The notes beneath the pieces were generated by a model. It was not told where the DNA came from, made no database searches, and worked only from the letters and a program-made list of their open reading frames with translations. The position numbers and the translations under genes are program-made. Below are positions 7,641 to 16,042 of a stretch of 64,000 nt of DNA, piece after piece. This DNA is from Lachnoclostridium sp. An138 (GTDB lineage Bacteria > Bacillota > Clostridia > Lachnospirales > Lachnospiraceae): positions 1 to 64,000 of the forward strand of contig NZ_NFLF01000020.1 in assembly GCF_002160765.1 (NCBI RefSeq), written 5' to 3'. Position 1 is the stretch's first letter; each line of letters begins with the position of its first letter.

Positions 7641-9124
7641 ATAAGTTTAAAAGCCCCTTTCTCTTCCGGGAGAGTCACTACGTAACCACTGTCTGATAAT
7701 TTAATCAGACAATTAATATTATTGAGTACATCAATAAATGCCGCCTGATTCTTCGCATACTCCTGAGCGTTCAGAGTAATACGCATTGATCTCAGCATTT
7801 TTTCCCCTTCCGCAGATTTTTTAATCACAATCCTGTATCTGTTCTGCAGATCTTCTATAAAATTATCCAGGTAATCATACTTCTGATTCTTCCTGGCCAG
7901 GTACAGCCTCACGTAAAATTCTGACAGCGTCTCAGACATGGCAAAATATTTCTGCCTAGAACGATTTCTCGGAAAAATCATGTCTATCTGCCTGCCGCTG
8001 GTGGGCAGTGTCGAAGATATTTTAGTAAGTGTTGACCCTCTTCTGCTCCCTGTCAGATCAATATACCGCATAACCAACTCCTCTACAGACAACTTTCTTT
8101 CTTCTCCTTCTCCCAGTTCAAAGGTCTTCCGGATGTCTTCATAATGAAGGTTTGTCTTTCTTGCCAGATTATTTTCCCGAAAAAAAGCGTTGAACTCTTT
8201 ATTGTTAATGTAAATCTCCTGTTCGGAAGCTCTGATTCTTAAAATTTCGTTCTCAGGATTCTTTGTAATAGCATCTTTGTAAAAATCTGTAAGCAATTTA
8301 GGGAACAACTTGCGAATATTCGCATAATTATTACAGCTCGCCCTGTGGACAGCTCCATTCAGTCTGCTGTCTATCGGCGCTCCCTGGCAGAGAATACAGG
8401 CAGAACTTCCTGCTCTGCATACGATATACTGAATCACATAGCTTGTCAGCAGTACCGCCAGATAATTATAACGACGGTAAAAATCCAGCCCACAAAAGTA
8501 CCGATGTGTCAGCAGCGTTTCCAGATCCCCGTTTAACTGTCCACCAAGCTTAACCATCCTGCCACGTTCCGCAGACTCGAGCATACTCCAAAAACTATCT
8601 ACAGCTTTTTTATCGACCCCGCTCTTTAACCGACTTTTTTCCTCTTGATTTTGGAACAAAATCCGAAAGATATGATTAATCCCTGTATCGTCCTGAAAAA
8701 TATATTGTTCCAAAAGAGCCTGGGTTTTCTTAAAATCAAAATTTTTTCCAATATTCTGCAGATAGAACAACATATGCCGCAGTGTAGGAGTACTGCTCGC
8801 CAACATGTTTTGTGTAACAGGAAAATAATAATGCCTGTTTCTATTCAACCGGCTGTTTCCCTCGCGAATGCTGTCCTCACCCAGATATTTTCTCAGGAAC
8901 CGATCAAAGGAATAACGCAGCTGGCGTTCGTTTTTTTCATCTTCTGTGTACAAAGTCTCCATTGCTATACATGTCTCATAATTATATTCCTGCTCTGCCT
9001 TTCCGAAAGGCTCAAAATACTCAAGCAGAAAATTATTCGCCAACAAAAACCTGGGTGTCTCCGGAGCAGTGATTCCCACATATGCCGCCAGGCCTTCATT
9101 TGCTATTTCTCTTCTGTCTGCCAT
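7637..9124 (-). CDS. Hypothetical protein with possible CCHC zinc site (second gene of operon)
   Basis: This 495-aa product has no recognisable family. Near the middle is a possible zinc knuckle, C243-x2-C246...H260-x3-C264, in ACILCQGAPIDS followed by VHRASCNN. Around residues 370-400 a Ser/Thr/Arg/Gly-rich stretch (LTGSRRGSTLTKISSTLPTS) could bind nucleic acid or phosphate. I prefer ATG 9124 over the in-frame GTG 9136 because a GAGGAG box sits 11 bases upstream of the ATG but is too close to the GTG. It follows the P-loop gene with almost no gap and overlaps the 968-aa gene by 4 bp. This tight coupling suggests a subunit of one complex. Confidence 0.7.
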   Translation of the reverse strand: MADRREIANEGLAAYVGITAPETPRFLLANNFLLEYFEPFGKAEQEYNYETCIAMETLYTEDEKNERQLRYSFDRFLRKYLGEDSIREGNSRLNRNRHYYFPVTQNMLASSTPTLRHMLFYLQNIGKNFDFKKTQALLEQYIFQDDTGINHIFRILFQNQEEKSRLKSGVDKKAVDSFWSMLESAERGRMVKLGGQLNGDLETLLTHRYFCGLDFYRRYNYLAVLLTSYVIQYIVCRAGSSACILCQGAPIDSRLNGAVHRASCNNYANIRKLFPKLLTDFYKDAITKNPENEILRIRASEQEIYINNKEFNAFFRENNLARKTNLHYEDIRKTFELGEGEERKLSVEELVMRYIDLTGSRRGSTLTKISSTLPTSGRQIDMIFPRNRSRQKYFAMSETLSEFYVRLYLARKNQKYDYLDNFIEDLQNRYRIVIKKSAEGEKMLRSMRITLNAQEYAKNQAAFIDVLNNINCLIKLSDSGYVVTLPEEKGAFKLI

Positions 9125-9141
9125 TTTCCAAAGCACTCCTC

Positions 9142-10695
9142 TCAGTCTTCCTTACGTATCCGGACTGACCGTGTCTTTTCCCCTGTAAAAAAGTCCTCGC
9201 TTTCATGCACTGTCAGCGAAAAATCACAGGTCCCATCCTCTTTATTATCAAACCGAATCAAAATAGAATCATACACCTGCTCCCTTTCCTGCAGAATTTT
9301 CCGGTAAAAAGTATTGACTGCATGTTCTTCTACTGTCAGTTCATTTCTGTTCACAAAATAATCTTCGCTGCACAGCATCAGATATCGAAACTGCTGATAA
9401 TCAATCAGCAGGCTTATCAGTCTGCGATCCTTAGGAGAACGGTAGCTTAGATAAAATTTATTCCAAAATTTCCCTGTTTCCTGGCCCGCTTTACTGTCTT
9501 CGATATCGTATTTATGCCATATCATATTGATATCCTGCATGACCATAAACTCCGTCCGGATCTGAGTTCCTAGAATTACAGGTGTATCTGTGACAACCAG
9601 TCCCGTATCGCTCTTTCCCTGGCTGCTCATTTTGTTAATTCCTTTTTTCAGGCTTTGTAAAACCAGGTTTTTGTCCTGTATAGTATCATAATGGTACGGC
9701 GGAGTATTCATATACTTTAAGACCTGATAGAAAGGCACCAGGTAATCCACATTCAGCATTTCATAGTAATTTACCTGTGCTTCGAAATAATTTTTTCTTC
9801 TGTAATTAATATACTTTTCTTTCGTGTCGATTTCTTTTGGACAACTCCCCTTTTTCAACGCCGGATCCATCCTGCTGACCTTTTCCAGAAGCGCATCTGC
9901 TTTTGGCTCAAATATCTGATAATACTTTATCTTCTCTTCTTCTCCCCCTGCCTCAATATATCGTCTCCGCTCTTCACAGTCCTGACCAAATGTAACCATA
10001 TAGGAAATCAGCGACAACAGTTCGCGGAAGGTAAGATGCCCTCCTGTCAGATATATGGCATTACAGATTGCACGCAATGCTTCCCGGCCGGGAGCCGATA
10101 ATACCTTATGGATATTTTCCCGGAAGCCACATTTTTCATAATGAATGCAGGAATAATTTTTGCAGACAATACTCTCTTTCCCGTCGCCTGCCAGAAAATC
10201 TTCTACAATTTTTTGAAAAACATCTTCATTTTCCGCCAGATTACGATTCTCAAAATTGCACAAATAAACATCTTCTCGTTTCTTTGTCAATTCTTCCATC
10301 AAAGACAGATCAAATTTTAGTACTGCCTGCGTAAATGCTCCTATGTTGGCCGCTACTACCATTTTATCCTTAGCTTCTCCGCTCAGTACAGCCCGTATTT
10401 TCTTTATTAACTGTTCTTTTTCCGCTGCTGTTAATGCAGAAAAATCAATACACAAATCATGAAATTCATATTTTACAAATACTTCTTTGAGATTCCGCAT
10501 AATCCGGGTTTTTCCGTCACCTGCTTCTCCCGTAAAAAGTATCAGATGAAGCTTTTCGATATTTTGGCGTATGAATTTTTCCTCTGGCAGCTCTACATTA
10601 AACCCGTCATTTAAATTGCGCTCATCCATCATATATCCATGCGCCTGATACTGCCTGCAGTATCTTACGATTTTATCTATATTTTCTTTTAACAT
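9142..10695 (-). CDS. P-loop ATPase with Cys cluster, first gene of five-gene operon
   Basis: A 517-aa protein with a clear Walker A motif GEAGDGKT at residues 56-63, preceded by the strand LHLILFT. A possible metal-binding cluster C178-x4-C183-x5-C189 lies in the middle, followed by LTFRELLSLISYMV at about 221-234. Length and layout (early P-loop, central Cys cluster) resemble DptF of phosphorothioation-dependent restriction, and more loosely other ATPases of defence operons. I cannot confirm homology. The start has GGAGGT about 11 bases upstream, and a near-consensus promoter lies at 10751-10779. As the first gene, it probably supplies ATP-driven sensing or remodelling for the cassette. Confidence 0.75.
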   Translation of the reverse strand: MLKENIDKIVRYCRQYQAHGYMMDERNLNDGFNVELPEEKFIRQNIEKLHLILFTGEAGDGKTRIMRNLKEVFVKYEFHDLCIDFSALTAAEKEQLIKKIRAVLSGEAKDKMVVAANIGAFTQAVLKFDLSLMEELTKKREDVYLCNFENRNLAENEDVFQKIVEDFLAGDGKESIVCKNYSCIHYEKCGFRENIHKVLSAPGREALRAICNAIYLTGGHLTFRELLSLISYMVTFGQDCEERRRYIEAGGEEEKIKYYQIFEPKADALLEKVSRMDPALKKGSCPKEIDTKEKYINYRRKNYFEAQVNYYEMLNVDYLVPFYQVLKYMNTPPYHYDTIQDKNLVLQSLKKGINKMSSQGKSDTGLVVTDTPVILGTQIRTEFMVMQDINMIWHKYDIEDSKAGQETGKFWNKFYLSYRSPKDRRLISLLIDYQQFRYLMLCSEDYFVNRNELTVEEHAVNTFYRKILQEREQVYDSILIRFDNKEDGTCDFSLTVHESEDFFTGEKTRSVRIRKED

Positions 10696-10750
10696 TTATC
10701 TGACAATACCTCCAAAATGCCCTCTTTCTGGAAATCCTCTCTCCTCTATC

Positions 10751-10779
10751 ATTGTATTTTTTCTATTTCCTATTGTCAA
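10751..10779 (-). promoter_or_regulatory. Near-consensus sigma-A promoter of the five-gene operon
   Basis: On the minus strand TTGACA (10779-10774) is followed after exactly 17 bases by TACAAT (10756-10751). The P-loop gene starts 55 bases downstream, with a GGAGGT box between. No clear operator is seen, so strong constitutive expression is plausible. Confidence 0.75.
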
Positions 10780-10854
10780 TCATTATTATTCCTGAGCTTC
10801 CGCAGTCTGTCCGCAATGCTCAGACCCTGCCTTACTGATTACGATTAATATAAC

Positions 10855-10882
10855 AAAAGAGGTAACATAAAGTCACCTCTCG
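10855..10882 (-). terminator. Terminator after the CapD-like gene
   Basis: On the minus strand AGAGGTGAC pairs with GTTACCTCT across a short loop and is followed by TTTGTT. It lies 40 bp past the stop of the dehydratase gene. A second, similar hairpin (ATAAGG/CCTTAT) sits at about 10891-10914. A close relative of the first hairpin lies at 21261-21290 after the MnmM gene. Confidence 0.6.
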
Positions 10883-10923
10883 CTACAAATGATAAGGACT
10901 CCTCCGCCCTTATCGTTTCCCAA

Positions 10924-12789
10924 TTATTTCTTTATCGTATAGGTAGGCACAATTTCCTGCACCATCTGTCGGATAGAATCAGAATCCTGATCCGCCATTT
11001 TCTTAAGAGCGTCCAGCTGCTTCCGGAATTTCTCCTCGTCAAACTCAATGGGCTTTCCGATGTGGATCAGCTTGTTCGATGTCTCCTGCAGGCCCTCCTC
11101 GCTCATCAGAAGCTCTTCGTATAATTTTTCCCCGGGACGTAAGCCTGTAAACTCAATATCGATGTCCTCATAGGGCTTGTACCCGGAAAGACGGATCAGA
11201 TTTTCCGCCAGATCGAGAATCTTTACAGGCTCTCCCATGTCCAGAACAAAAATCTCCCCGCCTTTGGCAAGAGCGCCCGCCTGAAGAACCAGAGACACCG
11301 CCTCCGGAATTGTCATAAAGTAGCGGATGATATCCGGATGGGTTACCGTCACGGGACCTCCCTTTTCTATCTGTTTCTTGAAAAGCGGAATCACACTTCC
11401 ATTGCTTCCCAGCACGTTTCCGAATCGTACCGCCACAAATTCTGTCTTTGAATGACGGTTCATCATCTGAATCACCATTTCACAGATACGCTTGGAAGCT
11501 CCCATGATATTTGTAGGATTTACCGCCTTGTCTGTGGAAATCAGCACAAACCGCTTCGTACCGTACCGATCGGCAGCCATGGCTGTCTTGTAGGTTCCAA
11601 ACACATTGTTTTTAATGGACTCGTTGGGGCTGTCCTCCATCAGCGGCACATGCTTGTGCGCAGCCGCGTGGTAGACGATATCCGGACGGTACTTTTCAAA
11701 CACGGAATTGATGCGGTGCGTGTTGCGCACGGAACCGATCAGAACCACCAGATTGAGCTCCGGAAATTTCCGTTTCAGCTCCTGCTGAATATCGTAGGCG
11801 TTATTTTCATAAATATCAAAAATGATCAGCTGCTTTGGATCGTGTGCCGCCACCTGCCGGCAGAGCTCGCTTCCGATGGAACCGCCTCCGCCTGTCACAA
11901 GCACCACCTTGCCGGACACATAATCCATAATCTCATCCAGACGGATACGGATGGGCTCGCGGCCCAGCAGGTCCTCGATCTCCACCTTCCTCAGCTTGGA
12001 GATGCTGACTTCTCCCCGGATCATCTGGTAAAGACCGGGCAGCACCTTCATTTCGCAGCCTGTCTCCTTGCAGATATTCAGAATATCCCGGATCTCAGAC
12101 TGCGGAGCAGAGGGCATCGCCACAATGATCTCGTCGATCTTAAGTTCCTTTGCAAGACGAATGATATCCTGCCGCCCGCCCATGATTTTAATACCGCGCA
12201 GATATTTTCCCTGCTTTGATACGTTGTCATCGATCACACAGCAGACTCTCTGATTCAGATAATCGCTGTTCTGGAATTCTTTGATAATCATAGCTCCGGC
12301 TTCTCCGCCGCCTACAATCATGGTATTTTTTTTCTGCTTCTCGCCTCCGAACAGCCGCTTTTCCTGCAGCATCCGCAGAATCCGGTAGGCAAAGCGTAGA
12401 GCGCCCACACCGACGATCAGCAGCACATATTTCATCAGGTAATAGCTGACCGGCATACGCATTTCCAGAATCCCCATGCCGATAATCTGCAGAATGATAC
12501 TGCCGGAACAGGCCCCTATTACGTTCAGAAGCTCTGTCGAACTGGCAAAACGCCAGACGCTTCGATACAGCTTAAACAGTACAAACAACAGCAGCGTCAC
12601 CACAAGATTCACCGGAAGATACAGGATCTCATAGTCCACATATCTCATATCCATCTGACTGAATCGGAAATCATAACGGATATATAACGCCAGGAATCCG
12701 GACAGGGTGATCAGAAAAATATCTATGATAACAAGCAATGCAATCCGGTTTCTGGGCGCATTTTTCTCAATGAATTTCTCTAAATTCAT
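10924..12789 (-). CDS. Membrane-bound nucleoside-diphosphate-sugar dehydratase/epimerase (CapD/PglF type)
   Basis: This 621-aa protein has four or five N-terminal membrane segments (about residues 15-125). A first Rossmann-like domain (MIVGGGEAGAMIIKEF) follows. The catalytic SDR domain has the NAD-binding motif VTGGGGSIGSEL near 290 and the extended-SDR motifs LISTDKAVNPTN and RFGNVLGS. Family members such as PglF, WbpM and CapD dehydrate UDP-GlcNAc at C4/C6 to start synthesis of bacillosamine, fucosamine or similar sugars for surface glycans. The gene stands alone with its own promoter and terminator. Length matches the long membrane-anchored subfamily. The exact substrate cannot be read from sequence. 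Confidence 0.9.
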   Translation of the reverse strand: MNLEKFIEKNAPRNRIALLVIIDIFLITLSGFLALYIRYDFRFSQMDMRYVDYEILYLPVNLVVTLLLFVLFKLYRSVWRFASSTELLNVIGACSGSIILQIIGMGILEMRMPVSYYLMKYVLLIVGVGALRFAYRILRMLQEKRLFGGEKQKKNTMIVGGGEAGAMIIKEFQNSDYLNQRVCCVIDDNVSKQGKYLRGIKIMGGRQDIIRLAKELKIDEIIVAMPSAPQSEIRDILNICKETGCEMKVLPGLYQMIRGEVSISKLRKVEIEDLLGREPIRIRLDEIMDYVSGKVVLVTGGGGSIGSELCRQVAAHDPKQLIIFDIYENNAYDIQQELKRKFPELNLVVLIGSVRNTHRINSVFEKYRPDIVYHAAAHKHVPLMEDSPNESIKNNVFGTYKTAMAADRYGTKRFVLISTDKAVNPTNIMGASKRICEMVIQMMNRHSKTEFVAVRFGNVLGSNGSVIPLFKKQIEKGGPVTVTHPDIIRYFMTIPEAVSLVLQAGALAKGGEIFVLDMGEPVKILDLAENLIRLSGYKPYEDIDIEFTGLRPGEKLYEELLMSEEGLQETSNKLIHIGKPIEFDEEKFRKQLDALKKMADQDSDSIRQMVQEIVPTYTIKK

Positions 12790-12817
12790 GACTTTTCTCC
12801 TTTCACACAGTCCACTT

Positions 12818-12846
12818 ATTATATCCCATTTTCCTTAAAATAACAA
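12818..12846 (-). promoter_or_regulatory. Sigma-A promoter of the CapD-like gene
   Basis: On the minus strand TTGTTA (12846-12841), a 17-base spacer and an exact TATAAT (12823-12818) lie about 30 bases before the start codon at 12789. Confidence 0.65.
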
Positions 12847-12936
12847 TACCCCGCGATACCCTGAGCAGTTTTGAACGGTAAAAAACTTTTTGCAAAGATT
12901 ACAAACAGACGGAATATGGATAACGAGCAGTAAAAT

Positions 12937-13047
12937 CACTGACATGGAAAAGTTCTGCCGGCAGCACTGGGATAATTCCTCTGTGAGGAGATATTACATA
13001 GATCTGTGCATGAAAGCGAAGGATTATGAGCCGTCGCTGGAAGCTCT
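12937..13047 (+). pseudogene. 111-bp partial copy of the SWIM-protein gene
   Basis: This stretch aligns base for base, without gaps, to 18359-18469 inside the intact SWIM-domain gene and differs at only about a dozen positions. It encodes the equivalent of TDMEKFCRQHW and the next residues. Similarity stops abruptly at both ends, so it is a fragment rather than a gene. It is one of several local duplicate fragments between 12.9 and 15.3 kb. Confidence 0.85.
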
Positions 13048-13365
13048 CATCTCTGGGACCTTCGCTCTGGTGATGATATTCGTAAGATTATGGATCAGAT
13101 TCAACTCATCATCCAGTCCCGCAAAGGTAAAGCGGGTTGTTTCTCCCAGATCTCTTTTTATACTTTCCGTCATCCCCGTAACCATGCCAAACTCATGGAG
13201 ATGACGTGTTTCTGAGGGGGCGCAGTCCAGCAAAACCGCGCTTCTTACTCCCTGACTTATCGGATTGAGATAAAGTCCCTGCATCAGCACCTTACAGCTT
13301 TTGCAAAGGGCGTTGGAAGAACTTTTTTCAATAGCTATCACGTTTTCATTATTGAGGACAATCAA
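13048..13365 (-). pseudogene. Truncated unrecognised gene, 3' end replaced by the SWIM fragment
   Basis: On the minus strand a natural-looking frame starts at 13365 (MIVLNNENVIAIEKSS) and runs about 105 residues to LTNIITRAKVPE. It then enters the antisense of the SWIM-gene fragment, where it stops at 13024. The last residues are therefore chimeric and the original C-terminus has been lost. I do not recognise the family. Confidence 0.45.
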
Positions 13366-13408
13366 ATATAGAACCCCTTCTTTGTTATGCTCTTCTCCTC
13401 ACCCCATG

Positions 13409-13504
13409 CCTCCACCGCTGCAGATACATAGGCTCATCATTCCGCCGTTTTTAAATATCTCCAGGCTTTTCCGGATGGCCGTCGCATTGGTCTGGGCTTT
13501 CGTG
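13409..13504 (-). pseudogene. 96-bp partial copy of the MnmM-like methyltransferase gene
   Basis: The bases align gap-free with 21474-21569 inside the intact methyltransferase gene, in the same orientation, with roughly 80 percent identity by eye. The reading frame is not maintained. Like the SWIM fragment, it is a stub left by local duplication and deletion. Confidence 0.8.
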
Positions 13505-13561
13505 TCCCCTCAAAATATGCCGTGTAAAACTCCTGGTGTTCAGTGGGGCGCAACACTGTTT

Positions 13562-14059
13562 TTATTTCAGTTTTTCCTCTGTTTCCAACGCCACTTTTTT
13601 CAGATACTCTTGCATCTCCAAAAGCCTCGCCTGACAAAAATTGAAATCTTCTGAATCAATTCCATCGTCTTTTACGGCATCACCGCTAATATACGAATTG
13701 ATGTAGGCTTGCAAATTAAAGTCATCCTTATTCTGCAATTGCCGAATCTGTTCTGAATAATCTGCCGGTATGTTCGAATTAATTTCATTCAAACTTGCAT
13801 TGAGTTCCTGTCCAATATCACACAATGTATTGTATAAACTAAACCCTTTTCTCTTTCGTCTCGAAAAACTTGAAGCAGATAATGCTTCCGGTAGCTTTAT
13901 TAACATCTTCTGTATTTCAACTAATGCTTTGTTTATCTGTGCAAAAATTGTAAGGTTCTTACTTTTTTGAAAGTACTTAACTGACTTATATGCTCCTAGA
14001 CCGGATACGATTGCAAGGAGCACATTAATAATTGTTAAAATAACATCCAACATGCCCAT
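13562..14059 (-). CDS. Small membrane-anchored protein, second gene of a two-gene unit
   Basis: A 165-aa protein with one N-terminal membrane segment (about residues 4-22, LDVILTIINVLLAIVSGLGAY). A positively charged stretch and a long helical, coiled-coil-prone cytoplasmic part follow. No catalytic motif is visible. Its start codon directly abuts the stop of the 235-aa gene (TAG then ATG), so the two are translationally coupled. The arrangement of a soluble protein plus a small membrane protein in a decayed defence-like patch recalls abortive-infection pairs, but that is inference. The second ATG at 14053 is an alternative start. Confidence 0.6.
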   Translation of the reverse strand: MGMLDVILTIINVLLAIVSGLGAYKSVKYFQKSKNLTIFAQINKALVEIQKMLIKLPEALSASSFSRRKRKGFSLYNTLCDIGQELNASLNEINSNIPADYSEQIRQLQNKDDFNLQAYINSYISGDAVKDDGIDSEDFNFCQARLLEMQEYLKKVALETEEKLK

Positions 14060-14767
14060 CTATTCTACCAGTCTTCCCAGTCTTGTATTTTTATAGTACT
14101 GAAGAATTCGAACATAGTTATCATACTCAGATGCTAATTCTTCCGCATTTTCTTCATTCCATGCAAACTGTCCAATTACACCTGAAAATCCTTTTTCTTT
14201 CTTTCCCCAATACTCCTCATCCTGTAAAAATTTAAACAAGGTATCATAATCAAATATTTTACCATCATCCACTGTTTGACAAATAAAATCAAACCAGCGT
14301 TCTTCATCACAAGGATGCGATGAACCGGTAGATTTATTTGCAGCGTTACAAAAAAGAGTCAATTTCTTTAATGCTTCTTCAGAGATATAATCAAGCGGAT
14401 TAAACTGACCAGATGATGGTCCGACAACTTTAATGTCATCATGTGTTTCACCATACACCCTGGCTATATCATTATAAAACAAGTCAAGCAACTGATTATA
14501 TTCATCAATTGTCAGCTGATTTTTTTGTAGTGGAACAATATTGCAGACTTTGACATATCCTTCACGCCATGTATCTTTTCCATAGTAAATTGATACCTCT
14601 GCATGAGGAGCTTGTTTCCCGATATAATCTGCAAGAATATAATCTTTCAGCATCTGATTGCTTTTAGGCTTAACCCAATCCGCCGGAAATACATTGTATA
14701 TATCTCTTGCCAGTTTATCCAATTCCGGTTTGCCTCCAACAAAACTCAGTTCTTTATATACCTGCAT
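14060..14767 (-). CDS. Hypothetical protein (235 aa), first gene of a two-gene unit
   Basis: I do not recognise this soluble-looking protein. It has an alpha/beta appearance: MQVYKELSFVGGKPELDKLARDI at the start, then YYGKDTWREGYVKVC, and an acidic, aromatic-rich C-terminus. No P-loop, HTH or nuclease motif is seen. The start has a GAGG box on the minus strand about 7 bases upstream. It is directly followed by the membrane-anchored 165-aa gene. The pair is intact while its surroundings are fragments, so it may be under selection or recently inserted. Confidence 0.6.
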   Translation of the reverse strand: MQVYKELSFVGGKPELDKLARDIYNVFPADWVKPKSNQMLKDYILADYIGKQAPHAEVSIYYGKDTWREGYVKVCNIVPLQKNQLTIDEYNQLLDLFYNDIARVYGETHDDIKVVGPSSGQFNPLDYISEEALKKLTLFCNAANKSTGSSHPCDEERWFDFICQTVDDGKIFDYDTLFKFLQDEEYWGKKEKGFSGVIGQFAWNEENAEELASEYDNYVRILQYYKNTRLGRLVE

Positions 14768-14831
14768 GCATCATTCCTCCTCTTACTTTTATCATATCTC
14801 AGCAGATTATAAATCGTTTCCTTCATATAAA

Positions 14832-14877
14832 AAACCATCATTCATGTTTTTTACACTCACTTACCCGCTTCTTCTTG
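14832..14877 (-). pseudogene. 46-bp remnant of a gene like the 127-aa SecB-partner
   Basis: On the + strand this stretch closely matches about 1427-1471 inside the 127-aa gene of the SecB-like module, with roughly 80 percent identity by eye. Similarity ends sharply at about 14877, where sequence resembling an insertion-element end begins. It is too short to be certain. Confidence 0.5.
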
Positions 14878-14970
14878 TAAATTCCGGCCGACCAGTACGT
14901 CCATTCCAAAATCAGCGGCGCGTCTATTCTAAAATAGCAGTACGCTGATTCCATTCTAAACGGTGTGCTT
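14878..14970. mobile_element. Possible insertion-sequence end (IS21-like terminal repeats)
   Basis: The stretch contains spaced repeats of a CCATTC(C/T)AAA-type word (near 14902, 14929 and 14952) and AATCAGCG/ACGCTGATT inverted words. Repeated words of this kind are usual at IS21-family ends. No transposase gene is present, so only a remnant is proposed. It abuts the fragment of the SecB-partner gene. Confidence 0.3.
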
Positions 14971-15071
14971 TCTTTTACTATAAACAATGGAACTCGTTCA
15001 TTACAAGTCGAAAAAGGGACACCAAATACAAAAATAATCAACAACCATTTGTATGATTGAATTACGCCAGA

Positions 15072-15312
15072 GCATCATTAATTTTCTCAACCTAACTGCT
15101 GTCACTGCTCTCAAAAAGCTTCGAAAATTTTCAAAAATTACTGCTTCCAGCAATCGAATCTGTCATGCTCAGTTCCTTTCGCCGGCAAATATCCCTTTCC
15201 TGTATTTCTCCATGACATCGGGTGTGTCTCTTACTCCCTGCTTCGCTGTGAAATATGCAAGCAAACAGACATCCCCCTTCCGCATCTTTGTGCACGAACC
15301 AGATCTAAAAAC
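15072..15312 (-). pseudogene. Collapsed partial copy of the RloA/RloB-like pair
   Basis: 15072-15185 matches the 3' end of the RloB-like gene (about 19230-19344). 15186-15312 matches the 3' end of the ATPase gene (about 19922-20045). The intervening ~580 bp are missing, so the two gene ends are joined. The orientation is the same as the original. It ends just before the stop codon of the TPR-like gene at 15323. This is clear evidence of an old second copy that decayed. Confidence 0.8.
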
Positions 15313-15322
15313 CGTTTCAGTC

Positions 15323-16042
15323 CTAAAACGGAAGATCGTCGTCATCCCAGTCTCCAAAAGAATACTCATCCTCGTCATCCATATCAAAATCTGCAAGTTC
15401 TGCCTCCAGACGCTCCCCGTATTCCTTTATCGCCCTGTCAGTCTGCTGCTTTTCCTTTTTTCGTCCCATTGCTTCATACAGCTTCGACGCTGCAGTAAAC
15501 ATGAGCTCATTTTCTTCCGTGCATTCTGTGGGATTCAGAATAAACCCGGCGGCCAGCTTTTCTGCTTCCTCATATTCTTTTGTTCTGATAAACGCATAGA
15601 CTCCGGCCGTAGAAGCCACGACATTCTCCGGCTCCTTCTGGATCCACTTCCTGCAGTATTCCACTGCCTCCCTGTTCCTGCCAAGCTCCCCCAATGCGGA
15701 TACCTTCAGAAACTTAATGTCCGAACCGGAGTATTCAGGCCAGCCAAACATCTTAAGCAGATCGTCGCACATCCTCAGCAGTGTCTCATAGTCCTTCCGC
15801 ATATCCATCTCATCCAGGCAATCCTCGAGCCATCCCTGCACATCGTGTTCATAATCTGTAGCATCGTCCACCAGTTCCAGCTCAGACATACTGGAAGGAT
15901 TCTCCTGCCGTTCTTCTCTGATAATTTCTTTCAAAAGTTCAAATGCCTGCTGCCAGCAGCTTCCGTCTTTTTCTGAAGCAATCAGATTATCGTAGCATTT
16001 CTCTGTCAGCCTGTCGAATGTTCTCCATTTTTTACTGTGCAT
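15323..16042 (-). CDS. TPR-like helical repeat protein
   Basis: A 239-aa acidic protein with TPR-like helical pairs in the middle (LKVSALGELGRNREAVEYCRK, then a KEYEEAEKLAAGF repeat, about residues 105-180). It has a very acidic C-terminus rich in Asp and Glu (FDMDDEDEYSFGDWDDDD). No enzyme motif is visible. Proteins like this usually mediate protein contacts. The repeats resemble the C-terminal half of the SWIM protein at 17352, so a functional link is possible. It appears to be a single gene, followed directly by the RloAB remnant. Confidence 0.65.
   Translation of the reverse strand: MHSKKWRTFDRLTEKCYDNLIASEKDGSCWQQAFELLKEIIREERQENPSSMSELELVDDATDYEHDVQGWLEDCLDEMDMRKDYETLLRMCDDLLKMFGWPEYSGSDIKFLKVSALGELGRNREAVEYCRKWIQKEPENVVASTAGVYAFIRTKEYEEAEKLAAGFILNPTECTEENELMFTAASKLYEAMGRKKEKQQTDRAIKEYGERLEAELADFDMDDEDEYSFGDWDDDDLPF

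Noticed and set aside
2207-10695. Classic Dnd/Dpt phosphorothioation restriction locus
   Set aside because: Only the first ATPase is loosely DptF-like; no dndBCDE genes and no HerA/FtsK-type DptH were seen. Kept as an alternative to test.
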